A stretch of DNA of 64,000 bases from Candidatus Accumulibacter appositus (GCA_000585055.1 JEMX01000059.1:18617-82616); one strand, 5' to 3'. Counted from the first letter of the stretch, positions 24,101-39,100 are shown. Made by a program: numbers and translations. Notes: a model not told the origin generated them from the sequence alone.

Positions 24101-27100
24101 CGCCGCTGACTGCTGCCGAGGCGGGTCAGGCGTACAGCTACCAGGCGCTCGCCGCCGACCCCGACGGTAGCGCCCTGGCTTACCTCCTGCTCGATGGACC
24201 AAGCGGCCTGCAGCTTGATAGCCAGACCGGCATCCTCGCGTGGCTGCCAAGCGCTACTAGTCCGGCCAGCGCGTCAGTGCTGCTGCGCGCCTACGACACG
24301 CGTGGCGGCTTCGACACGCAGGCTTTCGTCATTGAAGTGGCAGGCGCCAATCGTCCGCCGGTGGTTTCCGAGCTACCGGCCGAGATCGAGGGCAAGGAGG
24401 GCCAGTCGCTGCTGGTCGCTCTTTCGGCTCAGGATCCCGACGAGGATTTCGTCCAGTACTTCGCCAACAACCTGCCCCCGGGAGCGGTTTTCGATCCGCT
24501 GCTGCAGGCCATGGTATGGACGCCGGATTACGAATCGGCGGGCACCTACAACAATGTCGAACTGGTGGTGACCGACGGCAAGGCCTCGGTCACCCGTTCC
24601 TTCACGCTGGTGATCAAGCCCGATAACGCCCCGCCGGTAGTCAAGCCGGTCGCCGAACGGACGATCCGGGAAGGTGATCCCTTGCGTCTCCAGTTGCAGG
24701 CGAGCGACGTCGATGGGCAAAAGCTGAAATTCTTTGCCAATGTTCTGCCGATAGGAGCGTACCTCGATCCGAACACCGGTGTTTTGGAATGGACGGCCGG
24801 CTTCACGCAGGCGGGCGACTACCTGCTCAAGCTGGGCGCCAGCGACGGCGCCAAGTCGTCGGAAACCGAGTTCCGCGTACACGTGCTGAACGTCAATGCG
24901 CCCCCGCGTTTCGACGAACTGGGCTCGTGGATTAGCTTCGAAGGCCAGCCGCTGAACTTCCGTGCCTTCGCTTTTGACCCCGACAATCCCGGTTTCATCC
25001 CGCAGGATAGGCAGAGCAGCGGCACTCTGACGGTACAGGAAGGTGCCAATGCGACGGTCACCTACGTCGCCACCGATTTGCCTCCAGGAGCCAGCTTCGA
25101 CCCGCTAACCGCGATGTTTAGCTGGCTGCCGGACTATGCCGCAGCCGGCGAATACCGCGTACGCTTCACCGCCACCGATGACGGTAACGGCAGCGGTTCG
25201 CCGCTGACTTCCGAGATCCTGGTGCCGATCAGCATTCGCAACGCCAATCGCGCCCCGGAGCTTGCCGAGATCGCCGCGCAGAGCGTTCAGCGCGACGCCG
25301 TCTTCGAGCTGCCGGTGAGCGCCAGCGATCCGGACGGCAATCCACTGACGCTGAGGGCGACCGGCCTGCCGGCCTTTGCCAGCTTCGTCGATCATGGCGA
25401 CGGAACGGGTAGCTTCGTCTTTGCCCCCCGCTCCGGGGACCGCGGTGACTACGAGATCGCGCTGACGGCGACCGACGACGGGGACGGTCAAGGGGCGCTC
25501 TACGCGCAGTCATTCACCCGGCGTTTCATTCTCTCCGCACGTTCGGCCTCCGAATCGCCGCTGCTGGCGCCATTGGGCGACAAGGTGGCACTGGTCGGGC
25601 AGAAGCTGAGTTTCACGATCAATGCCAAGGACCTGGATCAGGATGCGCTGGTCTTCGCAATGGCCAATGCGCCGGCCGGCATGACCCTCACGCCGCAGCC
25701 GACCTATGGTCGCGCACTGGTCGAGTGGACGCCGACGACCGCCAGCCTTGGGCAGAGCTTCGATGTGCGCTTCACGGTCACCGACAACGGCAATGGCGGC
25801 GTGACGGCGGCGAACACTGCGTCGCAGGTGGTCCGTATCAAGGTTCGCAACACCAACAGCACCCCGGTCCTGGCGCCAGTGGGCAATCTGGTCCTCGCCG
25901 AGGGACAGGCTTTCAGCCTGCAACTGGCAGGCGTCGATGCCGATGGTGACCTGCTCAGCTACGCGGTCGGCAATCTGCCCGCTGGCGCCAGCTTCGATAC
26001 GCGGCAAGGAATCCTTACCTGGACGCCGAGTATCTTCAGCGCCGGCGTCTACCCGGGTGTTCGCTTCTCGGTCAGTGACGGCATGGCCGAAAGCGCCGAG
26101 ACCGTGAGCCTTACCGTCCAGAATACCAATCAGGCGCCGATCCTGCTCTCGCTGTTCCCGCAGACCGGGCGCGAGGGTGCGCAGGTGCAGTTCCAGCTGA
26201 CCGTCGGCGATGTCGACGGTGACCCGGTGGTGTTCAGCGCGCTGACGCCGCTGCCTGCCGGTTCGCGTTTCGACGCCCGAAGCGGACAGTTCAATTGGAC
26301 GCCGAGCTACGAACAGGCCGGTGACTACAGCTTCAGTTTCTCGGCGCGCGATCCCTACGGAGCGACCAGCGAGACGACGGTGACTCTGGCGATCGCCAAT
26401 GTGAACCGGGCGCCGACGCTGAGCGTTTCGAACCATGTGGCGCTTCTCGGACGGCCGCTGGAGTTCCAGATTGTCGGCAAGGATGCCGATCTGGGCAGCG
26501 CACTCAGCTACAGCGCCAGCGGTCTGCCCGAGGGAGCGACTCTCGATGCCGCGAGCGGCATTCTGAAGTGGACGCCTGCTGCCGGCCAGGCCGGTGACTA
26601 CCTGGTCATGGCGCAGGTGTCGGACGGTCTCGTCAGCACCGCCAGGCCACTGCTCATCCGCGCCGCGCTGACGCCGCCGGTGCCGAGCGTGATCATCGAG
26701 AACACGCCGAGTTTCCCGGTCATCCCCGGCCAGGAAGTGCTGGTGCACGTGATCGCCGAGAGCTTCGGTGCGATCGCCGGCCTGCGGCTCTACGCCGATG
26801 GCGTCGAGGTACCGCTCGATAAGGACGGTCGCGCCTACATCACGACCACCGGCGTCGGCAAGATCGCCTTGCGTGCCGAGGCGACCGACGTCGACGGTTT
26901 CCTTGGCAGCGGCAGGTCGTCGATTCGCGTTCGCGATCCGCTCGACAAGAGCGCGCCGACTCCGTCGTTTGCCAGCCAGCTGGCTTTCGCCCAGATTCGC
27001 CAAACGACCGCGCTGATTGGCAGTACCGGAGAGCCGAATGTCGATTCGTGGACGCTCGAGATCGCCCGCCACGGCGAAACGCATTATTCGCTGCTGGCAA

Positions 27101-30100
27101 GCGGCGACGCCGCGGTCGACAACAGCGCTTTCCTGCAGCTCGATCCCTCCAGTCTGGCCGACGGCTTCTATACGTTGCGTCTGCAAGTGGTGGACCTGGG
27201 AGGACGACGCGGCGAGGCGAGCATCGATATCGAGATCGACTCGCTTGGCAAGCAGCCGCAGCTCTTGCGGCTGGAGAGTGATTTCATCCTCAGCGTTGCC
27301 GGCCACGACCTGGATTTCGCGCGCAGCTACGATTCGCTGGCCCGGTCGATTCCAGGCAGCTTCGGCGATGGCTGGCGGCTCGCCTTCCGCGACCTCGACC
27401 TGCAGACCGACGTCTCGCTGACCGGCCGGGAAACGGCCGGCGTGCTCGGTACCTTTGCCGATGGCCAGCGAATCTTCCTGACGCTTCCGGACGGTCGGCG
27501 CACGTCCTTCACCTTTGCCCCACAGAAGCAGACGATCCCGGGTCAGACCTGGTATCTGCCGGCTTTTCTTGCCGATGACAATAGCGGCTGGTCGCTTGAG
27601 GCGCCGGCCCGTGCCCTGCAGCGCGCGGGGTCGAGTTATTTCGATCTGCTGACGGGCGGGGGTTACAACCCGGCCAACGCGCTTGGCGCCGACTACGTCC
27701 TGGTCGCTCCCGATGGCACCCGCTACAGCGTTGCCGACGGTGAAGTGCGCGAAATCGCCTTTGCCGATGGTGTTCGCCTGTGGGTCAGCGACAGCGGTAT
27801 CCTTGCCAGCAATGGCGAGCGCGTGCAGTTCTCGCTCAACCACCAAGGCTCCATCGAGCGGGTCGTCGCCGCCGACGGCCGGCAGTTCCTCTACGACTAC
27901 GACGCGCTCGGTCGCTTGGTGGCGGTACGCGACCTGGAAGCGGCTCGTTCGCTCCGTTACGGCTACGAAGCCGGCGCCCTCGGACGTCTGGCGATGATCA
28001 GCGGCACTGCTGGCGGAAACCTCTTCGCCTACGGCGCGACCAGCGTCACCCAACAGGCGATCACCGGCGATCTGGGTTCTTCGCTTGGCTATCTGGCGAC
28101 GCCGGTCGGCGGCCAGCTCGCGGCCGGCGAGAAGGCTCACTACGCCTTCACTTTGCGCTCGTCGGAGCTGGCGTCCACGGCCAGCGGTGCGGTGTACCTT
28201 GGCCTGATCGTCGAGGGCAGCAACGGCCTGGTGCCAGCGGTGCCGGTATTGCCCGGGCTTGTGCCCGTGGCTGCGTCGGTGCAGGGTAGCCGCGCCGTCG
28301 CGCTCTACAAACTCGATCGCGCTGGCCTGATGCCGATCGAGATTGCTGCCGTGACCGCGGGCAGCTACAGCCTGTCGCTGTTCGTCGCTGGCGATGCCAA
28401 CCGTGACGGCAAGGCTGACGGCAACGACGCGCTCCTGCTCGCTGCTGCTGCCGGCTTGAGGAGTGGCGATGCGGGCTACGCGCTGGCCCTCGATGCCGAT
28501 GCCAACGGCGTGATCAACGCGCTTGACCTGCAGATGCTGATGCAGAACATTGGCTTTACCCCCAATCAGGCGCCGGTAGTGGTCGCCAGCGCGGTGAAAA
28601 CGCACGCCGATCTGGACGTCAGGGCGCCAGTGGCGACGTTCGTGAGCGACCCGGAAGGCGACGCTGCCTTCTTCTCGATTGTTGGCGCGAGTCATGGTAC
28701 GGCGCGCCTGTCCGGTGACGGCCGCTCGGTGATCTTTGCACCCGAAACCGGTTTTGTCGGCAATGCCGACTTCACGATTCGCGCCGATGACGGCTTTGGA
28801 CAAACCATCCAGACGATCGCCGTGACGATCAGCAACGCGCCGCTGACGCGGATCGACTTTGTCGAGCGTGGGCTGCGGCTGAACCTTGGTGAAGGCCGGC
28901 AGATCAGCCTGGTAGGTGACTTCGCTGATGAAAGCGGCGTCGATCTGCCGGCTTCGTACGTCACCCTGACCAGCAGCAACCTCAGCAGTGGCACGATTGT
29001 CAGCGGTGGGCGCGTGACCGCCCTGGCCAAGGGTTCCGGGGTGGTCGTCGCCGAGCGCGGCGATCTGCGGGCGGCGACCTCGTTTACCGTCGGCACGCCT
29101 AGCGAAACCGTCGCCGCCTACATTTTCGGGATGGGCATCGATGTTTACCCAGGCGCGGTAACGCTGGCCGCGAACGGGGGGCAGCGGCAGATTCTGGCCA
29201 AGCTCGGCGGCCAGGTTGACCTGGCGCCGGCGAGCAGCGGCACCGTCTACTTTGTCAGCGACGATCGCGTACTGAGCGTCTCGGCCGATGGCCTGATCAC
29301 CGGCAAGGCGACAGGAACGGCGACCGTTACGGTAATCAACGGCGCCGGCGAATTCGTTCTGCCGACCAAGGTCGAAGCACCGATCAGCGGCCCGGCCGTG
29401 CTCGGCAGTCTTGGTGGCATCGTCCAGGGTGCCGACGGCTCCATCGTCGCGGTAGCGCCCGGTTCGCTGCAAGACAACGCGCAGGTTTCGATCGCCGCCA
29501 TTGGCGACCCGGCCAGTCTGCCCTTGCCAATGCCCAAAAACATGCCCCTTGCCGGAGCCTTCAGGCTCGAGGTCGGCGATGGCAAGCTGGCGACACCGGT
29601 GCAACTGGCTATTCCGACCAGCGGACTGGCACCCGGCACCAGGGTCGTCTTCATGCGTTACGCCGAAGTGCCGATGCCCGACGGGACGCTGCTGCCGGTC
29701 TGGCTGCAGGAAGAAGCCGGCGTCGTCGGCGCGGACGGTATTGCGCGTAGCTCGTCGCCGCCATATCCGGGTGTCTCCATCTCCGGCACTTACGTCTGTG
29801 GCGTCGCAGATTCGAGTTTTGGAGAGATCCGCGGCAAGACTTACGCCACCTTCCCGTCGGGAATCAGCGACGGTGGCTCGTCCTTCGCGGTTCTCTCATC
29901 GCTCGCTGGAGGGTCGGCCATTGGCGCCGCCTTCTCGTTGACGTCCGGATTCATCATGACCGCGTTGTTCGGGGCGCGCCAACTGCAGATCATTTCGGTA
30001 CCGGAAGTGGGCCTGCCGAAAGAGACGCTGGTTGGCGTCCAGATCGATCCCGGCAAGGTCAGCGACTACTCGATCCAGGTCGCCAACCCCTACAACCCGA

Positions 30101-33100
30101 CGACATCGCCGGCTACCGAACCGTTCATTAGTGCGGCGCGTCTGGTATTCCGTCCGGCAGTTGGCAACGCTGGTGGCTTTTCTCCCTTCGTCGAGATCAG
30201 GGGCGATCGCTTCACCTACGACAATGCGCCGGCCCCGGCCGCGGCCAAGGCCGGCAGCCAGATCGCCGACCTGATCGTGGTCTTCGAGTCGCCTGACGGT
30301 CGCACTTACGAAGTCCATCCGGACGCTTCGAGTACTCCCGGCTACGTGTACGTGGCGGTGCCGCAATCGATCGCCATCGGCACGGCGAAAGTTTTCGTCA
30401 AGCGACCACAATATCTCAGCAACAACGGGGCTTGGGACCTCCGGGTCGAGAAGGCCAGTAATCGCGTTCAACTCTCATATGACGCGCGCTACATCTTCGG
30501 CGGTGTGGCTGGCAACAAGGTGCTGGTGATCGACGGCGAGACCAAGGACCTGGTGGCGCGTGTTCCGGTCGGCAGCGCCTATCAGGTGCCCCGCGCGGTA
30601 GCCGTCAGCCCGGACAACACCCGTGCCTACGCGACCATACGCTTCTCACCCCTCGTCGGCGTGGTCGATACCGTCGCCTTGCAGGCGGTCGATGCAGATG
30701 GCGATCCGAGCAACGGCGTGAGCAGCATTGCCTTGCTGCCGGACGCGCGGCCCTTCTGGATTGCCATTGCCAAGGGCGGCGCGAGAGCCTACGTCTCCGA
30801 CGAGATCGCCGGGCGAATCTACGTGCTCGATATTGATCCATCCTCGGCGACTTATCACCAGCTGGTGCGGACCCTCGACGTCGCGCCGGCGCCTTCCGGT
30901 CTGCGCGGCATGGCGATCAACGCCAACGGCACGCGCCTGTTCGTGGCGGCGCCGGACAAGGCGCTGTTCGGCGGCGCCGGCAACAGCGACGGCAAGGTCT
31001 TCGTGATCGACGTCGACGAGGCCAGCTCGACTTATGGCGACGTCCTGGAAGTGTTGCAGGCCGGCGCCGAGCCGTACAGCGTGTCGGCGACCAACGACCC
31101 GAATGTCATGCTATACACCAATCGACTGTCCGACGCCAAGGGTGTGGTGATCGTCAAGGGCGACGTCGGCAGCTACACGCAGACCACCGTGTCCATGAAC
31201 CTGGGGTCTGTCAGCGACTACTTCGACGTCAACAACGCCATTTCGGTGGTCTTGTCACCGGACGGCGAATACGCTTTCGTCTCGGGTTTCAACGTCTACA
31301 TCCAGGACAACCCGTCGCACGACCCGAACTACGACCCCTTCCATCCGGCGGGCGGCAACGTCGGCATCATTCGTGCTCCGCTGAGTGCGACGCCCAAACT
31401 GGTTGCGGCAACGCGTCCGATTCCGATGTCCTGGCCGGACAATCTGGCCCTTTCGCCGGACGGCAATACGCTCTACAGCGCCTACCGCGGGCAGGGGGTT
31501 GTGATGGGCTTCGACGTGCACGCGATGATCGCCGCGGTGAACAACCCGGCTTTCGCCGGGCAACTCGACCGCAAGCCGATCGACGATCTGGATCCGTCGA
31601 TCAATGTTCGCTCGAACTTCAAGATCATCGAGCCGGGCAACCGCTTCAGGGACCCGGTCTTCGGCGTGCCGCCAGGCGCTACCAACGGCCCGATCGGCGC
31701 CGGCGTGCTGCCCAGCGGTCTGGTCGCCCAGGGCGGGGCTTCGCTCGAACTGCTGGCGCCTGCCGCCGGTGAGCAGGCCAGCAACCTGACGCCGACTTTC
31801 TCGTGGTTGGTGAAGGGTTTCGAGAACGCCAAGAGCCGGCTCTACGTGAGCACCTTCCGCGGTAGCGACGGCCTGTTCCCGCGCGACCTCGGGAACTCCG
31901 ATCTCAATGCCAACCGCATCTTCTCCTCCGACCTGCTCGACGCGAGCAGCATCGACGCGCAAGGGTCAGCGATCTTCATCAAGGGCCTCGCCGCGCAACT
32001 CAAACTCACCGCCGGCCAGCAGTACTACTGGGGAGTCGAGGTCGTTTCGCCGGCCGGCACGGTCGTCGCGCGCGACTGGCGGGTCTTCAAGACCGAGGCC
32101 TACCGGGATTCGTCGAAGCCGTTCAGCAGCGTCACCCTGCTGACGCACGGTTTCCAGCTTTCGCCGACGGCTCCGACCAACGTTGCCGACAGCCTTGCCG
32201 CCTTCATCGAGATGGCCGAGAACATCGCCCGCGCCGGTGGCGAGGGCGTGGCGGCGCTGTACCAGAAAACCTCCGGTCGCTGGTTGGTCTTCTACAATGG
32301 TGCGAGCTTTACCACCGGCGTCGATCTCGAATCGGTCCTCGACTCGCCGTCGCTGGCTGGCAAGCCGGTGGTGCTGGTCAGCGACTGGTACGACGAATCG
32401 GATTTCCCGACCAATGGCTTCAGCGAAGCGGCAGCCGACGCGCTTTATTCGGCGCTTGCCCGCTTGAACTTCAATCTCGGGGGCAACAAGCTGTTCGGCT
32501 CGCCGATTCATTTGATTGGCCACAGCCGCGGCACGGTGGTCAACAGCGAAATCGCGCAGCGCTTCGGCATTGGTGCTCCAACGGTACGCCTGTCGATGAC
32601 TTCGCTGGACGTGCACGACTTCAACCAGCCGTCGCTCGACATTCCGGTTGGGCAGTACATCCAGTTGTTTGGTACGGGCTTGAGCGCCGTGGGTGCCGGG
32701 CCGCTGGGCGCGCTGGCGCAGGCGTGGGGATACCTGCCGACCAACAGCGTCATTCCGACTGGCAACTTCCTCGATCCCGACGTGCAGCGCTGGAGCAATA
32801 TCGATTTCGCCGAGCACTACTACCAGATTCTGGCGAGTCACACCGCACTGCCGGTCGGGGGCGGCATCGTATCGACGCCGAATGGTCGCTACGTTCCAAA
32901 TTTCGACGTCAGCATCAACCTCAACGGCCGCGCCGGCTTCACCACCGACGACGGACTGGCGACGCTGACCGCTCTCAACAACCACTCACTCAGGCCGGGT
33001 GGGCCGCACAGCCGCGTCTGGCGCTGGTATGGGGCGACCACCGATCTGTCCGTGACCGAGTTCGCCAGAGGGGGCGAGCCGGTTTTTCGTCGCCTCGCGG

Positions 33101-36100
33101 ACAAGGATGCGATTGAGTTCCAGGGTGTCAGTATCCCGTGGTACAACGCCCAGTCGTTCGCCCTCGGTTCCGGTCCGTGGGAGGGTATTGGAACCGGCTG
33201 GGCGTTCTCGCCGCAGGGCGGCGTGCCCTTTGCCGGCACGCCGAGCGGCACCCGCATCCCGGTGAGCTTCGACAACAGCGAGACGATCAATCCGTCGGGC
33301 CTGCCGGTGCCGTCGGTGTTCAATGGCGATTTCGAGGAGGGCGCGCTCAATCGCAGCTGGCTGCTGCAGTACTCGGCGGGTGGCCTGGCGACCAATCTTT
33401 CCGGCGACCTGCCGGGCTGGTCTTTCCACGGCGGCGGCTTTCAGACAACGCGCACGGCGTTCGAAGGCGACCGGCTGGTCGCCCTGGCCAACGGCACGCA
33501 CGCGGCGATGCTCGACAACGACAATTCGTGGATTCGGCACAACCGGATGGTCGTTCCCGACTGGGCCGAGTACCTCAGTTTCGACCTGCGCGTGGTCACC
33601 GCTGCGGCTGGCGAAACGCTGCGCGTTCAGGGTTACTCGCCCGATACGCAGCTCTGGTTCGACCTCGGATCGGTGGCGCTCGACAGCCAGGGGGCGAGCT
33701 TCGGTAACCGCCTACTGGCGGTTCCGGTGGATTTCCGCGGCGCCGACCGGATGCTGCGTTTCGAACTCAGCAGCGGGGGCTCGGCGGATGCCGAAATCTG
33801 GCTCGATCGTGTTCAATTCATGCGCGGGCTGGTTACCGACAGCACTACCGATCCGAACGACAGGGGCGTTTTCTTTACCGATACCTCGACCGGCCCCACA
33901 ACCGGTCTGTTCAGTCAGTGGGTGAAGCTGAGCAATCCTTTCGCCGACCCCTTCACGGTTACCGTGACTACCGACCCCAACGACTTCCTGGTCTTCGTTG
34001 ACAGTGGCGTCGAAAAGCTGCTCAACGACAATCAGGCGCACGCGCCGCTCTACGACGGTCTGGTGGTCAACCCGGGCGGCACCCTGCAGCTGGACCTGAA
34101 GGCGCAGTTCAACGACAACTTCATCAAGACCTACCTCGACGCCGACATCCCGATTTTTAAGACCGCCTTGAACTTCAGCATCACGATGGCCAACGGCAGT
34201 TTCCGTGACGAAGTGGTCGATCTCTTCTATTTGCCCGATTTTGCCGACGGCGATGCCAGCGATGGCGTGTGGACCTTCATGGACACGCTCGATGGCAAGA
34301 CGCGCACCCTCGGTTTCGATAATCTGGCGCATGTAGATGTCAAGCCGGTGTCCAATCCGACCGGCCTGTTCTCGGTCGACATCGTCGGGGATATCGCGCA
34401 GGGACTCAAGTACCAGTCCCACTACACCAGCCCGATCGACGATTTCGCCGAATTCCAGATCGAAGAAGGCGGCCGCAAGCTGGGGCAGATCAAGCTCAAG
34501 GCGCGTGCGGTGGAGCAGCAGACGGTCGGCGTTTCGCTGGCGACGCTACGCACGATGGTGCAGGCGATTCGTACCGAGTATGACCAGTGGCTGGTCGATC
34601 CGACGACGCCGGTGCATGATCCGAACGGCTTCCTGAATGCCAACTACGGAATTTTTGCCGGTCTGTTCTCGCCGGTGATTACCGACGCCGAATGGGCGGA
34701 CGTGCTGACCGGCTTCCACAATGTCTTCGGCAAGGACCCCAATGTCCTGGGGCCGGGGTACCCGGCTTCGATCTATCTGCCGAGCATTCAGCGAAACGAG
34801 TTTTCCTACGCCGAGAATGGCCTCAATCCGATCGTGATGATCAACCGGCCGTGGGTCAACGCTACCGATAACGCGTCACGCAGTTTCGCTGGGATCGATT
34901 TTGCCTACACCACTTTCGAAAACAAGCTCACCAAGGCGGGGGTTGGTGCCGGCAGCTTCGGTGGCAAGGTACTGCGCGAAGATATTTCGATTGCCGCCAG
35001 GCGCTTCCTGCTGTCACAGGTGGTCAATCCGGTGCGTACCGGCGCGATGGCCGGCGGCAAACCGATGACCCTGGTCGTCGATGGCATCCTGCGCGCCTAC
35101 CTGTCCGCCGGGTTTACCCGGCAGCAGGTCGGCGCAGCCTTTGGCTGGGTCGTCGGTCACGAATTGGCGCACAACCTCGGGCTGTTCGACGAGTACGTCT
35201 ACAATCCCTTCCAGCCGGTGCCCCGCGACGGCGGCGCCAACTTTATGTCGACTGCCAATACCGTGGCCGTCGGCAACCGCCAGCGTGAAGCGCTGCATCT
35301 GGCGATGGACAATCCCGAGACGACGGTTTCCCTGGCTGGCACCAATGCGCTGCTCAGCTGGTATCTCGACCTCAATGCGCTCGACACGTCTAACCGTCCC
35401 ACGCGCGTAGCGCAAGCGCTGGCCCCCGAGTTTGGTGACGGCGACGCGCAGTCCGATCCGCTGACTGCGTTGCTGGCCTTCGTTGGCATGCAGGGTTCGG
35501 CGACCACTGAGGTCCCTTCGGGATCGCTGCTGCGCAACGGCACGGTTCATGCCGGCATCGTTAACGGCAGCTTCGCCGTCGGCGACGTAACGGCGATTGA
35601 TTTCGGCTGGACGGCCGTCGGTCAGGCCGGGGTGGTCAATGGTCAGGGTTTTCTCAACGAGGACTCGCGCCTGGCTTCGCGCCTGGTGCAGACCTTCAGC
35701 GTTCCCGAGCAGGCACAGCTGTTGCGCTTCGAACTGCTCGGCGCCGATTTCGTCGCCAACGGGCAGGGGCCATCCGATGCCTTCGAAGTCGCACTGCTCG
35801 ATATCGCCGGCAACGCCGTCGTCGGCACCATCCCGACGGGCGATAGCGATGCCTTGTTCAACCTGCAGGCCGATGGCACGGTTTTCGCCGCCTCGTCGGT
35901 GAGCGCGATCGGGTTGAGCGACCGTAATGGCGGTACGCTGCCAGCCGGTCAGCCGGTGACGGTGAGCATCGACCTGAGCGGCATCGCCGCCGGCACGGTG
36001 TTGACGCTGTACTTCGACCTGCTCGGTTTTTCCGGCGCCGCGAGTCGGCTGCGCATCGACAACGTCAGCATCGTCAGGGCCGCCGACAGCAGCAATCTGC

Positions 36101-39100
36101 CTCCGCTGGCCAGCAGCAGCGTCATTGCCGCCAGCGAAGAGGGCGCGGCGGTGGCGCTCGGTCTGAGCGCACCGAGCGACGTCGATAGTCCGCTGCTGAC
36201 GATTATCGTTACCGCTTTGCCAGCGATCGGCGAGGTGCAGTACGCCGACGGCAGCGCGGTTGGCGTCCTTGACACGCTGAGCAGCGCACAGCTGCTCAGC
36301 TTGCAGTATTTGCCTCCGGCCGAGTACAACGGTCGCGACGCGGTCGGCCGCTTCAGCTACAGTGTCAGCGACGGCGTCAGCACGGTCAGCGGTGAAACGA
36401 CGATCATGCTGACGGCGGTCAACGACGCGCCGGTTGCCAGCAGCAGCGCCATCGTGGCCAGCGAAGAGGGCGCAGCGGTGGGGCTTGGCTTGAGCGCGCC
36501 TAGCGACGTCGACAGCAATATGCTGAGCATCGTGGTTACCGGCCTGCCCTTGCTCGGCGAAGTGCAATATGCCGACGGCAGCGCCGTCGGCGTCAGCGAC
36601 AGGCTGAGCAGTGCGCAATTGGTCGGCTTGCGCTACCTGCCGCCGGCCGAGTACAACGGCAGCGACGCCGTCGGTCGCTTTGCTTACCGCGTCAGTGACG
36701 GCGGCAACACGGCGAACGGCGAGACGACGATTGTCGTGACGCCGGTCAACGATGCGCCGCTGGCCAGCAGCAGCGCGATCTCCGCCGTCGAAGGCGCTGC
36801 TGCCATCGCGCTTGGCCTGAGCGCACCGACCGACGTCGACAGCCCGCTGCTGACGATCGTCGTCAGCGCTCTGCCGACGCTGGGCGTCGTCCAATACGCC
36901 GACGGCAGCGCGGTCGGTGCAAACGACACGCTGAGCATTGCGCAGCTGCTCGGCCTGAAATACCTGCCGCCGGCACTAACTGGCGGCAAGGACGCCGTCA
37001 GCCGCTTCAGTTACCGTGTCAGCGACGGCAGTCGTTCGGTGACCGGCCAGACGACGATCACGGTGACCCCGAGCAACTACGCGCCGGTGGCCAGCAGCAG
37101 CGCGATCGTGGCCAGCGAAGAGGGGGCGGCAGTGGCACTTGGCCTGAGTGCGCCGATGGACGTCGACAGCGCGGTTCTGAGCATCGTCGTGACCGCTCTG
37201 CCGATGCTTGGCGAGATTCAGTACGCCGACGGCAGCGCTGTCGGGGTCGGCGACGCACTGAGCAGCGCGCAACTGCTCGGCCTGCGCTATCTGCCGCCGA
37301 CCGAGTACAACGGCAGCGACGCCGTTGGCCGCTTCAGCTACCGTGTCAGCGACGGCCAGCGCACGGCGAACGGCGAAACGACGATCGTCGTGACGCCGGT
37401 CAACGATGCGCCGGTGGCCAGCAGCAGCGCGATCGTGGCCCGCGAAGAGGGTGCGGCGGTGGCGCTCGGCCTGAGCGCACCGAGCGATGTCGATAGCCCG
37501 CTGCTGAGCATCATCGTGACCGGTTTGCCGACGATTGGCTCAGTGCAGTACGCCGACGGCAGCGCCGTCGCGGTCGGCGACACGCTGAGCAGCGCTCAGC
37601 TGCTGGGCTTGAGCTACCTGCCGCCGGCCGAGTACAACGGCAGCGACGCCGTTGGCAGCTTCAGCTACCGTGTCAGCGACGGGCAGCGCACGGCGAACGG
37701 CGAAACGACGATCGTCGTGACGGCGGTCAACGATGCGCCGATCGCTGTCGTCGACAGGGCCAGCGTCAATGTGCGCGATTCGCTGTTGATCGACGTCCTG
37801 GCCAACGATAGCGACGCCGAGAATCAGGCACTGACGTTGATCAGTGTCGGTGGCGCGGCGCTTGGCAGTGTGCTCATCGAGAACGGCCAGGTGCGCTATA
37901 GGCCGCTGGGTAACGGCTTGGGTACCGATCGTTTCAGCTACCTGCTGGCCGATAGCGAAGGCGCGACTACCAGCGGCGTGGCCGAGGTGCAGGTTGTCGG
38001 CAACCCGCCGCCGACGCTGGCCGCGATTGCCGACGTCGGTCTCGCCGAGGGCGACAGCCTGTCGCTCATCGCGGTGGGCAGCGCTGTCGATGCGCGCGAC
38101 GTGCTGAGCTATTCGCTGGTCGCCGCGCCGACAGGCGCGCGTATCGACGCCAGCAGCGGGGCCATCTTCTGGCAAGCAGTCGACGGCGACGGCAGCTACG
38201 GGTTCAGCGTCCGCGTCGCCGATCAGATCGGTGAATCGGCCAGTCGCAGCTTTATGGTGCATGTGCGCAATGTCGCGCCGACGCTGGCCATCGCTGGCTC
38301 GCCGTCGACCTGGGTCGGCGACGTCTACACACTTGCGCTGAGTAGTTTCGACCCGGGTCAGGACCGCATCAGCAACTGGCGAATCGACTGGGGCGATGGC
38401 CAGGTCATCGACTACGCGGGCGACCCGCGTCAGCTTGAGCACCGCTTTGTCGGCGTATCGGGAGCGCTCCAGATTCGCGCCACGGCGACCGACGAGGATG
38501 GCAGCTATCTGGTCGATCCGCTGCCGCTGACGGTGCTGCAGCGGCCGCTGCAGGTCGGCTCGCCGGGCACCGATGCCGACGCGCCTGTGCTGTCCGTCAA
38601 GGATGCCTTCGACGCCCGCGTGCGCAATGCCTACGACCTGATTGCTGGCAGCGCAGGGATCGGCCAGCAGCCAGGCGCGATCGTCCTGCCACAATCGCTG
38701 GACGTCGCCGACGGTCTGCAGCCGACCGTGGCCACCGAGTTGGCGCGCAGTTCGCCCGACGACCTGTCTCGGGGACTGCCGCTGATCGACTTTCTCCCGC
38801 GGCCAGCAGGCTTCCGCTTCCCGGTGGGGCACGTTCGCGGCGAGGGTGACGACTGGCGCAAGTCCTTCGTGACCAATATGGCCAAGAAATCGCTTAATCC
38901 AAATGACTACTTGCGGGTAAGGGTGAGCACGGAAGCCGCGCGCCAGGCTCCGCCGCTGGCCGAGGAACTCCTCGACGGCGTGCCGGATGGCGCGCCGAAG
39001 GCTGGGCCAGATCTCGGTCGTCAGGGTGCGTTGAGCGGCCAGCCAATGGCCATCGTTCCGGAAGGCGCGCCAGGGGGCGCCGGGTTGGGCACACAGAACG

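Noticed and set aside
25510-29604. Antisense open frame of about 1,360 codons
   Set aside because: Same reason: opposite cadherin-like, RHS-like and dockerin-like segments; composition is that of a reverse-strand shadow.
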